A DNA stretch of 64,000 bases from RGIG3178 sp942492795 (GTDB taxonomy: Bacteria > Bacillota > Clostridia > Christensenellales > QAND01), in assembly GCA_942492795.1 (NCBI GenBank), contig OW818639.1, positions 1 to 64,000 of the forward strand. Direction: 5' to 3'. A program made the translations under genes and the position numbers. The number at the start of each line of letters is the position of its first letter. Position 1 is the first letter of the stretch. Below, one piece after another: positions 8,020 to 16,166 of the stretch. The notes below the pieces were generated by a model. It did not search any database, was not told the origin of the DNA, and saw only the letters and a program-made list of their open reading frames with translations.

Positions 8020-8703
8020 ATGGAAACGATCGTATCCATGAGGGATATCGTCAAGACCTACCGGATGGGCGAAGAGGATCAGACCGTGCTGTACAATGTC
8101 AATTTCGAGGTGCAGCGCAACGAGTTTGTGTCCATTCTGGGGCCTTCTGGATCCGGAAAAAGCACGATGATGAACATCATCGGGTGCCTGGACACGCCAA
8201 CCTCCGGCGAATATTTTCTTTCCGGAAAGAATGTCTCAGAGATGGACGAGATCGACCTTTCCGGCTTCCGCAACAAACAGATCGGATTCGTGTTTCAATC
8301 GTTCTATCTGCTGCCGAGACTGACGGCTGTGGAAAACGTGGAGTTGCCGCTGATCTATGCGAATCTTCCGGCCAGGAAGCGCCGTGAAAAGGCGCTGGAA
8401 ATGCTCAAGAGGGTAGGACTCTCCGACAAGACGAACCATTACCCCAACCAGCTATCAGGAGGCCAGCAGCAGCGCGTCGCGATTGCGCGCAGCGTTGCGA
8501 CCGACCCGTCGCTGATTTTGGCCGACGAGCCGACAGGCATGCTGGACCAAAAGACCGGCGAGCAGGTCATAGACCTGTTTCGGGAGCTGCACGCGGAAGG
8601 CAGAACGGTCATCATGATCACGCACAACGAAGAGATAGCCAGGGCTGCCGGACGCATCGTGCATATACTCGACGGCAGGCTGTATGAAGGGAGGATGGGC
8701 TGA
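8020..8703 (+). CDS. ABC transporter ATPase, MacB/LolD type
   Basis: The 227-residue ATPase has Walker A GPSGSGKST, the Q-loop region FVFQSFYLLPRLTAVENVELP, signature LSGGQQQRVAIARSV, Walker B SLILADEPTGMLD and H-loop MITHNEEIA. The motif style and size place it in the LolD/MacB export group. The ATG at 8020 starts METIVSMRDIVKTY and follows AGAGGTG; a GTG at 8008 is in frame but inside the adaptor gene. Its stop overlaps the permease start as TGATG, so the two are translationally coupled. Confidence 0.93.
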   Translation: METIVSMRDIVKTYRMGEEDQTVLYNVNFEVQRNEFVSILGPSGSGKSTMMNIIGCLDTPTSGEYFLSGKNVSEMDEIDLSGFRNKQIGFVFQSFYLLPRLTAVENVELPLIYANLPARKRREKALEMLKRVGLSDKTNHYPNQLSGGQQQRVAIARSVATDPSLILADEPTGMLDQKTGEQVIDLFRELHAEGRTVIMITHNEEIARAAGRIVHILDGRLYEGRMG

Positions 8704-9881
8704 TGTTCTGGGAATCCATAAAAATGTCCTGGCGCAACATCCAGAAGAACAGAATGCGCTCCTTTCTCACCATGCTTGGCATCATCATCGGCGTGGCGGC
8801 GATCATATCGCTGATGACCATCGTGCAGGGCATGATCACCGAAATCAACAACCAGTTCTACGCGCTGGGCGTCAACAGGGTGATCGTACAGGTGGCGGGT
8901 ACCCCGCTTAAGGACGGGCTGTCGAATTCCGATGTTGCATCCATCGCAAATGTACAAAACGTCTCCGGCGTTTCGCCGACCGTCAACGCCACGATGGATG
9001 TGTATGTAGACGGCATTTTGCAGGAAGACATTTCCATTGAAGGAAAGAACGAGGTCTATTTCCTGCATGAATCTGGGTCCATCAAACGGGGCCGCGGCAT
9101 CACCATTCTGGATACGCAAAACAAAAACAGGGTTTGTCTTTTGAGCAACACGCTGGAAGAAAAGCTGTTTCCGGGGCGGAACTCCATCGGCCTGAACGTG
9201 ACCATAGACGGGATCAGTTACAAGATCGTCGGCATCTCGGGCAACGCAAGCTCCGTACAGACCATGATGCTGGGCGAGAGCGACAGCATCGTCATCCCCT
9301 ATACCAGCGCTCTGGAGCTTGAGGGCATCGGGAGCATCCGCGCCGTGGACGTCTATCTTGCGGATTCCGATCTGACCGACAGCACCATCGGCGACATCAA
9401 GGGCGTGCTGACGAGGGCGTTTAATTACAAAGAGGATACCTATTCGGTGATTGACATGGGCAGCATGCTGGACACCATGAAGACCATGCAGAACATGATG
9501 CAGGTCATGCTGGTCGGCATCGCGTCCATTGCGCTGCTTGTGGGCGGGATCGGCATTATGAACATGATGCTGGTGACCGTGACCGAACGGACGACGGAGA
9601 TTGGCCTGCGCAAGGCGCTGGGCGCCAAGCCTTCGCAGATCAAGATGCAATTCCTGCTGGAGGCAGTGTTCCTCTCGCTGTTCGGGGGGACGATCGGCGT
9701 GGGCATCGGAATCGGGATATCCTTTGCGGCAGCGCTTATGATCGGCACCGATTTTGCCCTATCCATGGGTGCCATCGTCATCGGATTCGTCTTCTCCGCC
9801 ATCGTGGGCATCGCGTTCGGGATCGCGCCTGCGAGCAAGGCAAGCGAGCTCAACCCGATCGATGCGCTGCGCAGTGCGTAA
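8703..9881 (+). CDS. ABC transporter permease, MacB-like FtsX family
   Basis: The 392-residue protein has the MacB layout: an N-terminal cytoplasmic helix and first span (MSWRNIQKNRMRSFLTMLGIIIGVAAII, about residues 7-40), a large extracellular domain (about 45-265) and three C-terminal spans. These start with VGIASIALLVGGIGIMNMML, then ERTTEIGLRKALGAKPSQI coupling helix, and end NPIDALRSA. MacB-type pumps work with an adaptor to expel peptides, antibiotics or lipids by mechanotransmission. It is the last gene of the tetR operon and is followed by a terminator. Confidence 0.92.
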   Translation: MFWESIKMSWRNIQKNRMRSFLTMLGIIIGVAAIISLMTIVQGMITEINNQFYALGVNRVIVQVAGTPLKDGLSNSDVASIANVQNVSGVSPTVNATMDVYVDGILQEDISIEGKNEVYFLHESGSIKRGRGITILDTQNKNRVCLLSNTLEEKLFPGRNSIGLNVTIDGISYKIVGISGNASSVQTMMLGESDSIVIPYTSALELEGIGSIRAVDVYLADSDLTDSTIGDIKGVLTRAFNYKEDTYSVIDMGSMLDTMKTMQNMMQVMLVGIASIALLVGGIGIMNMMLVTVTERTTEIGLRKALGAKPSQIKMQFLLEAVFLSLFGGTIGVGIGIGISFAAALMIGTDFALSMGAIVIGFVFSAIVGIAFGIAPASKASELNPIDALRSA

Positions 9882-9892
9882 TAACACAGCGT

Positions 9893-9921
9893 AAAGAGGC
9901 GGTCAAATGACCGCCTCTTTT
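9893..9921 (+). terminator. Terminator of the tetR-efflux operon
   Basis: A 13-bp inverted repeat, AAAGAGGCGGTCA with its complement and a minimal loop, ends in TTTT 12 bp after the permease stop. Confidence 0.85.
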
Positions 9922-9979
9922 GTATAGCCAGAAAACCGTTTGATATATTCCTGTCTGGCTTCCCTTTTCGCCTGTTGTT

Positions 9980-9988
9980 TGCTATAAT
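9980..9988 (+). promoter_or_regulatory. Extended -10 promoter of the phosphatase gene
   Basis: TGCTATAAT (TGn-TATAAT), 40 bp upstream of the chosen start. No clear -35. Confidence 0.5.
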
Positions 9989-10028
9989 TTTGCACAATTG
10001 AGATTTATAGAATTATCGGGAGATGACA

Positions 10029-10790
10029 ATGCAAACAATACAGCGCATACCGCTTGAAGGCGCGAAAAACACGCGGGACCTGGGCGGATTCACAACCATG
10101 GACGGGCGCAGCATAATCCCGAAACGCCTGATCCGAAGCGGCAGGCTGGGTGCCCTGACGGAGGAAGACAAGCAAGTACTTCTTGATGAATTTGGCCTTA
10201 AAACCATCGTTGATTTCCGTATGGAAACGGAACGGCAGGCGATTCCCGATCCCTCATTACAGAATGTAGCGTACCTGCTCCATGAAATTCGGGATGCGAG
10301 GGCTATGTGCGTCATGCACCATGAATCCATCAGAGATCCACAAGAAGCGTCCCGGTTTTTGGATCAACTGCAAAACCCAAGGATCCTTTCATCGGATTTT
10401 TTCGTCGTTTTTTACCGTTGCATGATCACCGCGCCCCATGCCATCGGGCAATTCCGTGCCTTCTTCGACGTGCTGCTCCAACAGGAAAGCGGCGCCGTGC
10501 TGTGGCACTGCAGCATGGGCAAGGACAGAACGGGCATCGCTACGGCTCTGCTGTTGTATGCGCTTGGTATTGCGCAGCAGGATATTTTGGAAGATTACCT
10601 GTTGACCAATACCTTTTTGCAAAGCATCGATCCGCAGCAAGCGGTTCGCGACGGCGTGCGGACGGAGTATTGGATGGCCGCAATGGAGACTATCCGCGAT
10701 AATTTCGGTTCCGTCGATGAATATTTGGAAAACCAGATGGGTCTTTCGCCGCGCAAGGTGCAGCGGCTTCGGGAACTATATTTGCGCTAA
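10029..10790 (+). CDS. Protein tyrosine/serine phosphatase, MptpB-like
   Basis: The 253-residue protein carries the Tyr_phosphatase3 signature. N-terminal EGAKNTRDLGGF is typical of this family, and the phosphatase loop reads HCSMGKDRTGIA, with the catalytic cysteine, the arginine and the extra lysine and aspartate seen in MptpB-like enzymes. These dephosphorylate phosphotyrosine, phosphoserine or phosphoinositides. The ATG at 10029 is preferred over the ATG 6 bp upstream because it leaves proper spacing to CGGGAG. It is monocistronic, with its own promoter and terminator, and no signal peptide is seen. Confidence 0.88.
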   Translation: MQTIQRIPLEGAKNTRDLGGFTTMDGRSIIPKRLIRSGRLGALTEEDKQVLLDEFGLKTIVDFRMETERQAIPDPSLQNVAYLLHEIRDARAMCVMHHESIRDPQEASRFLDQLQNPRILSSDFFVVFYRCMITAPHAIGQFRAFFDVLLQQESGAVLWHCSMGKDRTGIATALLLYALGIAQQDILEDYLLTNTFLQSIDPQQAVRDGVRTEYWMAAMETIRDNFGSVDEYLENQMGLSPRKVQRLRELYLR

Positions 10791-10829
10791 ACCAGCGCAC
10801 CCTGCGCCCATCCGCACATCCTGGAAAGG

Positions 10830-10852
10830 CCGCCTGTCAGGCGGTCTTTTTT
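10830..10852 (+). terminator. Intrinsic terminator
   Basis: CCGCCT and AGGCGG pair around GTC and are followed by TCTTTTTT, 39 bp after the phosphatase stop. Confidence 0.8.
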
Positions 10853-11020
10853 ATCCGCAGGCAGGCATTTCTGGCGGCCTTTGCCGTCAACCGGGCGTTT
10901 TCGTTGCAAAACAGGCAAATATTGATAGAATACGTCAAGATTATGAACCTTTTCATTTCCAATATGTCGCAGTTTTTGTATAATGAACGCAGAATCAACA
11001 CTCTATGTGAGGTGCCACCC

Positions 11021-12856
11021 ATGATGAGGACAAAAACCAAGAAGTATCTGTCCGTTGCAACATCGCTGCTGTTGGCTGTTCTGCTCATCGCGTGCGGCAC
11101 AGCTCCGGGCGTTTTGCCCAAGCAACAGGCAACGGCTTTTTTGGCTGCCAACCAAAAGGACATCGATACGATAAACGGCGTCATAACCGACACCAGCACG
11201 CTGTTGAGCAGCGTTACGATCGAAGATGACGCGCAGATCCAATCCGCCAAGGCGTCGCTTGCGGCTCTTAGGGAACGGCTTGCTCCCGTGGTGAAGGCGG
11301 ATACGACAGACTACAACAAAAACGAAGCCGTCAAACAGTATCTGCAGGTCAAGCAGCGCTGCGCCGGAGATTTGGACAATGTGCTCGCGGAGCTCTCGGA
11401 TATCCTAACCTATGAATCGTCTCTGCTTGGCGCGTTTGATCCGCTCGTCAATTTGAAAACCACGGGCGAGGAGAGCATCGAACAGATTTACGACATTCTG
11501 GGCAATGCGTTCACCGATGTCAACACAAAGCTTAAGGCAATCAAGGCACCGTCCTTTTTGCAATACATGCACGAGGGTCTTACACAGGGGCTCAACGACT
11601 ATCTTGGCGCCTTGCAGTTCGTGCTTGTAAGTTCTTCGATTGAAGATCCGCTGCGGCTGAATTCCGGCCAATACTACATGGGCGTCATAGAACGCAAGAT
11701 TAACACGCTTACCGCGGAAGCCGACAGCGGCTTTACCCGCCGCCAGCAAAAAATCGAAAACGATATCACCAACATCAAGTCGCTCCTTACCGGCATGCAG
11801 ACCTGGGTCAACGACAACAAGGATGCGCTTTCCCGTAACACGGTGCCCAAGACCGGCCTTGTGGAACTGCCCGCAACATTGATGGAAGGTCTTGCCAAAA
11901 AACAGGTGAATGTCACTTGCGACTCCGTTTCCGAAATCATTCCCGCCAACTACCGGTCCCTTGACAACATCGCGTTTGTCAGCGCGTGGAGCGACAACGG
12001 CAGCACGGATGTCATCATAAGCTGTGATATTCCGGGGTTCACGCAGAAGTACGAGAAGAAAGTCAGCCTCACACGGGCTGAAACACAGATAAAAATCCAT
12101 CCTCCCATCCTCGAAGGTGTCGCCGGTACGCTCAACTCCAGCAAGGATGCGCAGCTGCATATCAAGGTTACCAACGCGGATACCGGCAAGGTGGAATTGG
12201 AGGAATCGCGCCCCGTAAAGATTTATTCGCGCTTTGACATGCAGTGGGAGGACGAACAGGACACGCCGAATTTCGAGAACGTGCTTGCCTGGGTAACGCC
12301 CGAAGCGCCCGAGATAAAGGATCTGATGCGTGCAGCAGCCGATTCAATCGAAAGCATTACTGACGGTAAAATAACGTTTATCGGCGGATATCAAAGTGTG
12401 ACCGGTTACAGCAATGAGGAGGTTACCGTGCTCCAGGCTGCAGCCGTAATGAACGCACTGGCTTCACAGATGGGCGTTAAGTATGTCGCGACCTCATTCT
12501 CCTCCTCCAGCAACCGGATGCAGCGCATCGGGACGCCGGCGGAGGTTATCGAACACCGCAGCGGATTGTGCATCGAAACTGCTGTAACAGTTGCGGCGGG
12601 ATTACAATCACAGAGCATGCATGTAGCGCTGCTCATATTGCCTACACATGCCCAAGTGGCGCTTGAGACCTGGAAGGGATCCGGCGACTACTTCCTTATT
12701 GAGACCACGGCGCTTGACGCCGCCAAATCCGGCAACTTCAACAGCGTGCTTGGATTCTACACCAAAGCCGAATGGACGCAATACATCGAGGAGAACCAGA
12801 TCGTCATCATCGATTGCGATTTGGCGCAGACGCTTGGCATCCGCTCCATCGACTGA
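11021..12856 (+). CDS. Large lipoprotein with C-terminal transglutaminase-like domain
   Basis: From the ATG at 11021 the protein has 611 residues and a lipoprotein signal (VLLIAC, cysteine 25). Upstream in-frame codons add 39 residues that spoil the signal peptide, so they are excluded. The middle (about residues 45-300) is helical and charged. The C-terminal 130 residues look like a transglutaminase/cysteine-protease fold: HRSGLCIETAVTVAAGL with the candidate nucleophilic cysteine, then LPTHAQVALE with histidine and YFLIETTALD as third site. No close named family comes to mind. It is probably an extracellular, membrane-anchored enzyme or structural protein. The start follows GTGAGGTGCCACCC. 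Confidence 0.8.
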   Translation: MMRTKTKKYLSVATSLLLAVLLIACGTAPGVLPKQQATAFLAANQKDIDTINGVITDTSTLLSSVTIEDDAQIQSAKASLAALRERLAPVVKADTTDYNKNEAVKQYLQVKQRCAGDLDNVLAELSDILTYESSLLGAFDPLVNLKTTGEESIEQIYDILGNAFTDVNTKLKAIKAPSFLQYMHEGLTQGLNDYLGALQFVLVSSSIEDPLRLNSGQYYMGVIERKINTLTAEADSGFTRRQQKIENDITNIKSLLTGMQTWVNDNKDALSRNTVPKTGLVELPATLMEGLAKKQVNVTCDSVSEIIPANYRSLDNIAFVSAWSDNGSTDVIISCDIPGFTQKYEKKVSLTRAETQIKIHPPILEGVAGTLNSSKDAQLHIKVTNADTGKVELEESRPVKIYSRFDMQWEDEQDTPNFENVLAWVTPEAPEIKDLMRAAADSIESITDGKITFIGGYQSVTGYSNEEVTVLQAAAVMNALASQMGVKYVATSFSSSSNRMQRIGTPAEVIEHRSGLCIETAVTVAAGLQSQSMHVALLILPTHAQVALETWKGSGDYFLIETTALDAAKSGNFNSVLGFYTKAEWTQYIEENQIVIIDCDLAQTLGIRSID

Positions 12857-12889
12857 CATACGCTTTGTATCTACCATCCAACCGTTTCA

Positions 12890-12917
12890 AACCGCAGCTT
12901 TAAAGCTGCGGTTTTTT
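12890..12917 (+). terminator. Intrinsic terminator
   Basis: A 12-bp perfect inverted repeat beginning AACCGCAGCTTT with almost no loop, then TTTT, 34 bp after the lipoprotein stop. Confidence 0.85.
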
Positions 12918-13000
12918 CTGTCCTCCAGCAAGCCTGAAAATGCGGGCTGTCCGCAGAGGAACCGCCGCGCGGCGAAAAAGAATTCGCAGTGCGGCAGTCA

Positions 13001-13009
13001 TGGTATAAT
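13001..13009 (+). promoter_or_regulatory. Extended -10 promoter of the lipoprotein at 13112
   Basis: TGGTATAAT fits TGn-TATAAT, about 100 bp before the start codon, leaving room for a 5' leader of roughly 95 nt. Confidence 0.5.
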
Positions 13010-13111
13010 ACTACCTGTCACCCTTCTTTGATGGAGGCAAGACGTACAGAACAATGATCTGCCCTGCCTTGGAATCTAGGATGCGGATATGTTTGAAAAG
13101 GAGACGCTGCG

Positions 13112-13852
13112 ATGAAAACAAAAATAGCCCTGCTTTGGCTTTTGGCGTCGCTGTACCTCCTATCCGGCTGCAAGGGGATATTTTCAAGGTCCAACCAAAC
13201 CGGCAACGTACGATACGCGCTGTTGAGCAGCTACCCCGAAGATGTGATGCCGTTGTATGAGAACCAGAGGGTACTGTATTGCGCCTTCGAGCTAAAGGAG
13301 CAGCCCAATCCCATCTACGGGCGCGGCATCTATATCGTGCGCTTTTCTTCCAACGCAAAAAAGAGCGACGCGCTGCAATTCTACAAGAGCAGATTCACCA
13401 GAATGGACGATTCGAACGCTACGGATTTCATTTCGGGAAATGTCGGGATGAATCCGGTGTCAATTTCGGTCATCGACAACGCCGGGTCGTCGGATATCAC
13501 CATCACCGTCGGTCTGACAAACGCGCAGCTGCCTTCCACCAATCCATATTTTCGCACTTACCCCGATACCGTAAAGGCGCTGGGCGACAATACCCTGAGC
13601 GCAAGAATGTTTGAACGTTATGACCAGGCGACGCGCAGCGACCGATACACCGTCACCTACACGACGTCCCTGTCCGAAGCTCAGTTTTCCTCCCTCTATG
13701 AAAAAGCATACCGAGGCAGTCCGGCGTTTTCAATCTCTGTTTATGAATCAACGCGCACCTACAGTTTTCGCGACGGCAAGGCTACATGGTCGATCAGCTA
13801 TGAAACCAAAACCTCTTTGGTTCTGTTGCGCTATCTGATCGAAGCCGAATAG
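13112..13852 (+). CDS. Predicted lipoprotein, paralogue of the gene at 1672
   Basis: The 246-residue protein has a signal peptide with lipobox LLSGC (cysteine 20). It matches the 1672 lipoprotein in order: ALLSSYPEDVMPLYE, ISGNVGMNPVSISV, ITVGLTNAQLPSTNPYF and VKALGDNTL, then a YTVTYTTSLSEAQFSSLYEKA segment. The two share roughly one third of residues by eye. The fold seems to be two alpha-beta halves with a repeated TYTT(S/K) strand, but I cannot name a function. The ATG follows AAAAGGAGACGCTGCG. It is monocistronic. No obvious terminator follows before the next gene. Confidence 0.85.
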   Translation: MKTKIALLWLLASLYLLSGCKGIFSRSNQTGNVRYALLSSYPEDVMPLYENQRVLYCAFELKEQPNPIYGRGIYIVRFSSNAKKSDALQFYKSRFTRMDDSNATDFISGNVGMNPVSISVIDNAGSSDITITVGLTNAQLPSTNPYFRTYPDTVKALGDNTLSARMFERYDQATRSDRYTVTYTTSLSEAQFSSLYEKAYRGSPAFSISVYESTRTYSFRDGKATWSISYETKTSLVLLRYLIEAE

Positions 13853-13977
13853 CGAAAGTGCCGCCCCATGCGTTCGCGCATCCGATACACAGGCTTTTTT
13901 TTGATGCGACAATTTCCGCAGTTCGGGTATTGTAAACCGGCGCCTTTTTTGATACGATAAAGAAAAGTGTTTATAGC

Positions 13978-13994
13978 GTATTATTATGTAATAC
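13978..13994. promoter_or_regulatory. Candidate operator of the XRE regulator
   Basis: GTATTATTATGTAATAC is a dyad with 6-bp arms and a 5-nt centre, ending 25 bp before the regulator's start codon. That position suits autoregulation; the assignment is inference. Confidence 0.35.
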
Positions 13995-14019
13995 ATTTCA
14001 ATTTTCAGGAGATGGGTAT

Positions 14020-14364
14020 ATGCCAATAGTAAGCCGGATTCAATCCCTTGCGAAGGCACATAACAAAACGTTGTCGGGGATCGAACGTATTTTAGGATTT
14101 GGGAACGGAAGCATCCGAAAATGGAATGTAAACCATCCTTCTTCAGACAAACTGGAGAAGGTAGCCGATTATTTTGGTATCTCGGTTGATTATCTGCTGG
14201 GGCGTACGGAAAACCCCGCCCCTTTGCAACCGTCCCATGCAAATGCAACGCAGAGCGCATTCGACGATTTAAGCGAGGATGAGCACGAAGCTCTGCTTAA
14301 ATACCTGATAAACTACCGCGCACAAAGGTCGGAGCGGATCATCGAATCCCCGTCCGAGCAATAA
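14020..14364 (+). CDS. XRE-family helix-turn-helix regulator
   Basis: The 114-residue protein has an N-terminal Cro/CI-type domain (about residues 1-68): IQSLAKAHNKTLSGIERILGF, then GSIRKWNVNHPSSDKLEKVADYFGISVDYLLGRTE, which is the usual ending of this domain in Firmicutes. The C-terminal 45 residues are acidic and helical (DDLSEDEHEALLKYLINYR) and may make dimers. The ATG follows CAGGAGATGGGTAT. It has no operon partner; a dyad just upstream may be its operator. Confidence 0.88.
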   Translation: MPIVSRIQSLAKAHNKTLSGIERILGFGNGSIRKWNVNHPSSDKLEKVADYFGISVDYLLGRTENPAPLQPSHANATQSAFDDLSEDEHEALLKYLINYRAQRSERIIESPSEQ

Positions 14365-14716
14365 AAGCCAAATATCGCTGACCCTGCGATGCGCGCAGCA
14401 TCTGCGCACATCCTATCCGTTCGCTTTAAGCCTGTCCGTTCAATAAGAGCGTCTGCCAGGCTTTTTTCATGCCGTCATTCCCTGCGGCGGTTGCAGCACG
14501 ACACGGTTCGTCGGGGTTGGGAAATTATATCAACCCCTTTTTGCTCGTTGCCATTTCCCATGAAATAAGGATATTCGACAGCAAACACGACAAAATAATT
14601 GTCTACCGACCTCTATGTATGCTATGCTATCCTAGGATGCATGGATATGCAAGGCGTAGCGAAGCCGCGCATTCGGCTGCCGCGTCTTTTCCCTCTACTG
14701 CTTTTGGGAGGTTCCG
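14365..14716. other. Intergenic stretch, no gene seen
   Basis: Apart from the hairpin at 14428-14467 and an AT-rich promoter-like part near 14570-14640, I see no coding or RNA feature here. Confidence 0.5.
14428..14467 (+). terminator. Likely terminator of the XRE gene
   Basis: AAGCCTG pairs with CAGGCTT across a 22-nt loop, and T residues follow. The loop is long, so it is weaker than others here. Confidence 0.5.
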
Positions 14717-15949
14717 ATGAAGCGAAAAACCGCGTTGTGCGTTGTGCTATCCGCCTTGATCTTGCTTTGCGGCTGCATTTCGCAACCGCAGGTCATATTG
14801 AAGACGCCTTCCCCGTCGGCGGCTTTGGCATTTACCATCACGCAAAAGCAGCGCGCCGAGCTTCAAGTCCTGCTGCAAAAAAGGCAGGACGGCGTAAACA
14901 ACGACGATGCCGCAGCGTTTCTGTCCACAGTACTGCCCACCGATGCGGTTTTGTACAAAGAAGAAGACACGCTTATCCGAACGGCCAAAAGTTTGAAAAT
15001 ATCCGCGTTCACCGTTTTTGCAATTTCCGCCGTACCAAAAGACGATGGATTTCTATCAACGATCGAACAGAGCTATACGCTTGATGGCAGAAGACACCGC
15101 TGTACCTTTGAGGCAGAATTTAAAACCGTTGACACAAAGCTGTATTATTGCGGCCCCGCCTTTGAAAGCATCGAAAACGCCGGTGTTAAGGTTTTTTTCT
15201 CCAGTGATCAGAAGCCGCTTGCGCAAAAGCTGCTGAACCTGGAAACAACCGTCCTGCGCGACATGCAAAACCGGTACGGTTATGCTCCCGGCGAACCCGT
15301 GACAATCAAGATCTATGACGATCAGCAGGTGTTCCTCCAGTCCGTGAAGTTCAATTTGCCCGAATGGACGGGCGGTTGGCATGAATATAAGGAATCCATT
15401 AAAATCTACAATCCTGCCGACACCATGTTTGTCATGTCGGACAGCGATTATTTGGAGATGCTCCGCCATGAAACCGCCCATTTGATGGTCTCGGAATGGA
15501 GCAACGACAACGCCGCATATTGGCTGCAGGAGGGAATGGCCGGCATCAACGAATCAGCCGGCGCGAACGCGGTGCCGCGTCTTTTAAAAAGCGAGCTTGC
15601 GTTGGCATTTACCGCGTTTGCAAAGCATAAGGAAATCGACCTTGAAAGTCTGGATATCGACGAAATACAGGAAGTCACACTTTATTACGCAACTTCCAAA
15701 GCCTATTCCATCTTTTTGCTGGAAACTTTCGGCTGGCAGAAAATGAAAGCGGCGCTCAAAACGATGCAAAAGCACCCTTATCTACCGTTGACGGGAGAGG
15801 AGAAACTCAAAGAAGGCGTGCGGTATACCGACGAAGCAATCAAAACCGTTTTCGGATTTAAATCGGATGCAGCGCTTCAGGACGCCTTTGACAAGTGGCT
15901 TTCACTAAAGCGCAAGGAGCAAGCGTCGCTGCCGCTTTTGGCTTCATAG
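14717..15949 (+). CDS. Lipoprotein with gluzincin metallopeptidase motif
   Basis: The 410-residue protein has a lipoprotein signal with LLCGC (cysteine 20). Around residue 250 it reads MLRHETAHLMV, an HExxH zinc motif, followed about 20 residues on by WLQEGMAG, which supplies the third glutamate ligand of gluzincins (peptidase MA-like). An N-terminal NTF2/SnoaL-like part is suggested by LQVLLQKRQDGVNNDDAAAFLSTV. The product is probably a membrane-anchored extracellular peptidase. The ATG follows GGGAGGTTCCG. It is monocistronic, with a terminator after it. Confidence 0.85.
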   Translation: MKRKTALCVVLSALILLCGCISQPQVILKTPSPSAALAFTITQKQRAELQVLLQKRQDGVNNDDAAAFLSTVLPTDAVLYKEEDTLIRTAKSLKISAFTVFAISAVPKDDGFLSTIEQSYTLDGRRHRCTFEAEFKTVDTKLYYCGPAFESIENAGVKVFFSSDQKPLAQKLLNLETTVLRDMQNRYGYAPGEPVTIKIYDDQQVFLQSVKFNLPEWTGGWHEYKESIKIYNPADTMFVMSDSDYLEMLRHETAHLMVSEWSNDNAAYWLQEGMAGINESAGANAVPRLLKSELALAFTAFAKHKEIDLESLDIDEIQEVTLYYATSKAYSIFLLETFGWQKMKAALKTMQKHPYLPLTGEEKLKEGVRYTDEAIKTVFGFKSDAALQDAFDKWLSLKRKEQASLPLLAS

Positions 15950-16007
15950 CACAGGGCGCGCTGCGCCGAAGATGCGTATATACATATCGAAAAGGCGTTT
16001 AAAACGG

Positions 16008-16034
16008 AGACCTTTGATAAGGTCTTCTTCTTTG
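16008..16034 (+). terminator. Intrinsic terminator
   Basis: AGACCTT pairs with AAGGTCT around a TGAT loop and is followed by a T-rich run interrupted by C, about 60 bp after the peptidase stop. Confidence 0.65.
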
Positions 16035-16166
16035 TCATCGGGCAGCAGTGCTGCTAAAATCATTGCACAAGCGTGCCTGTTTGTGTAATTCACCGGATTA
16101 TGGGTATAGTTACTGCGGAAAGTTCCAGAATTTTACGCTTCTTACGGCAGAAGGGACCGGATTGGA

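Noticed and set aside
8439..9650. 403-codon reverse-strand frame opposite the ABC transporter genes
   Set aside because: Rich in His and Asp as expected from reading a GC-biased gene backwards; the plus strand has clear ABC motifs.
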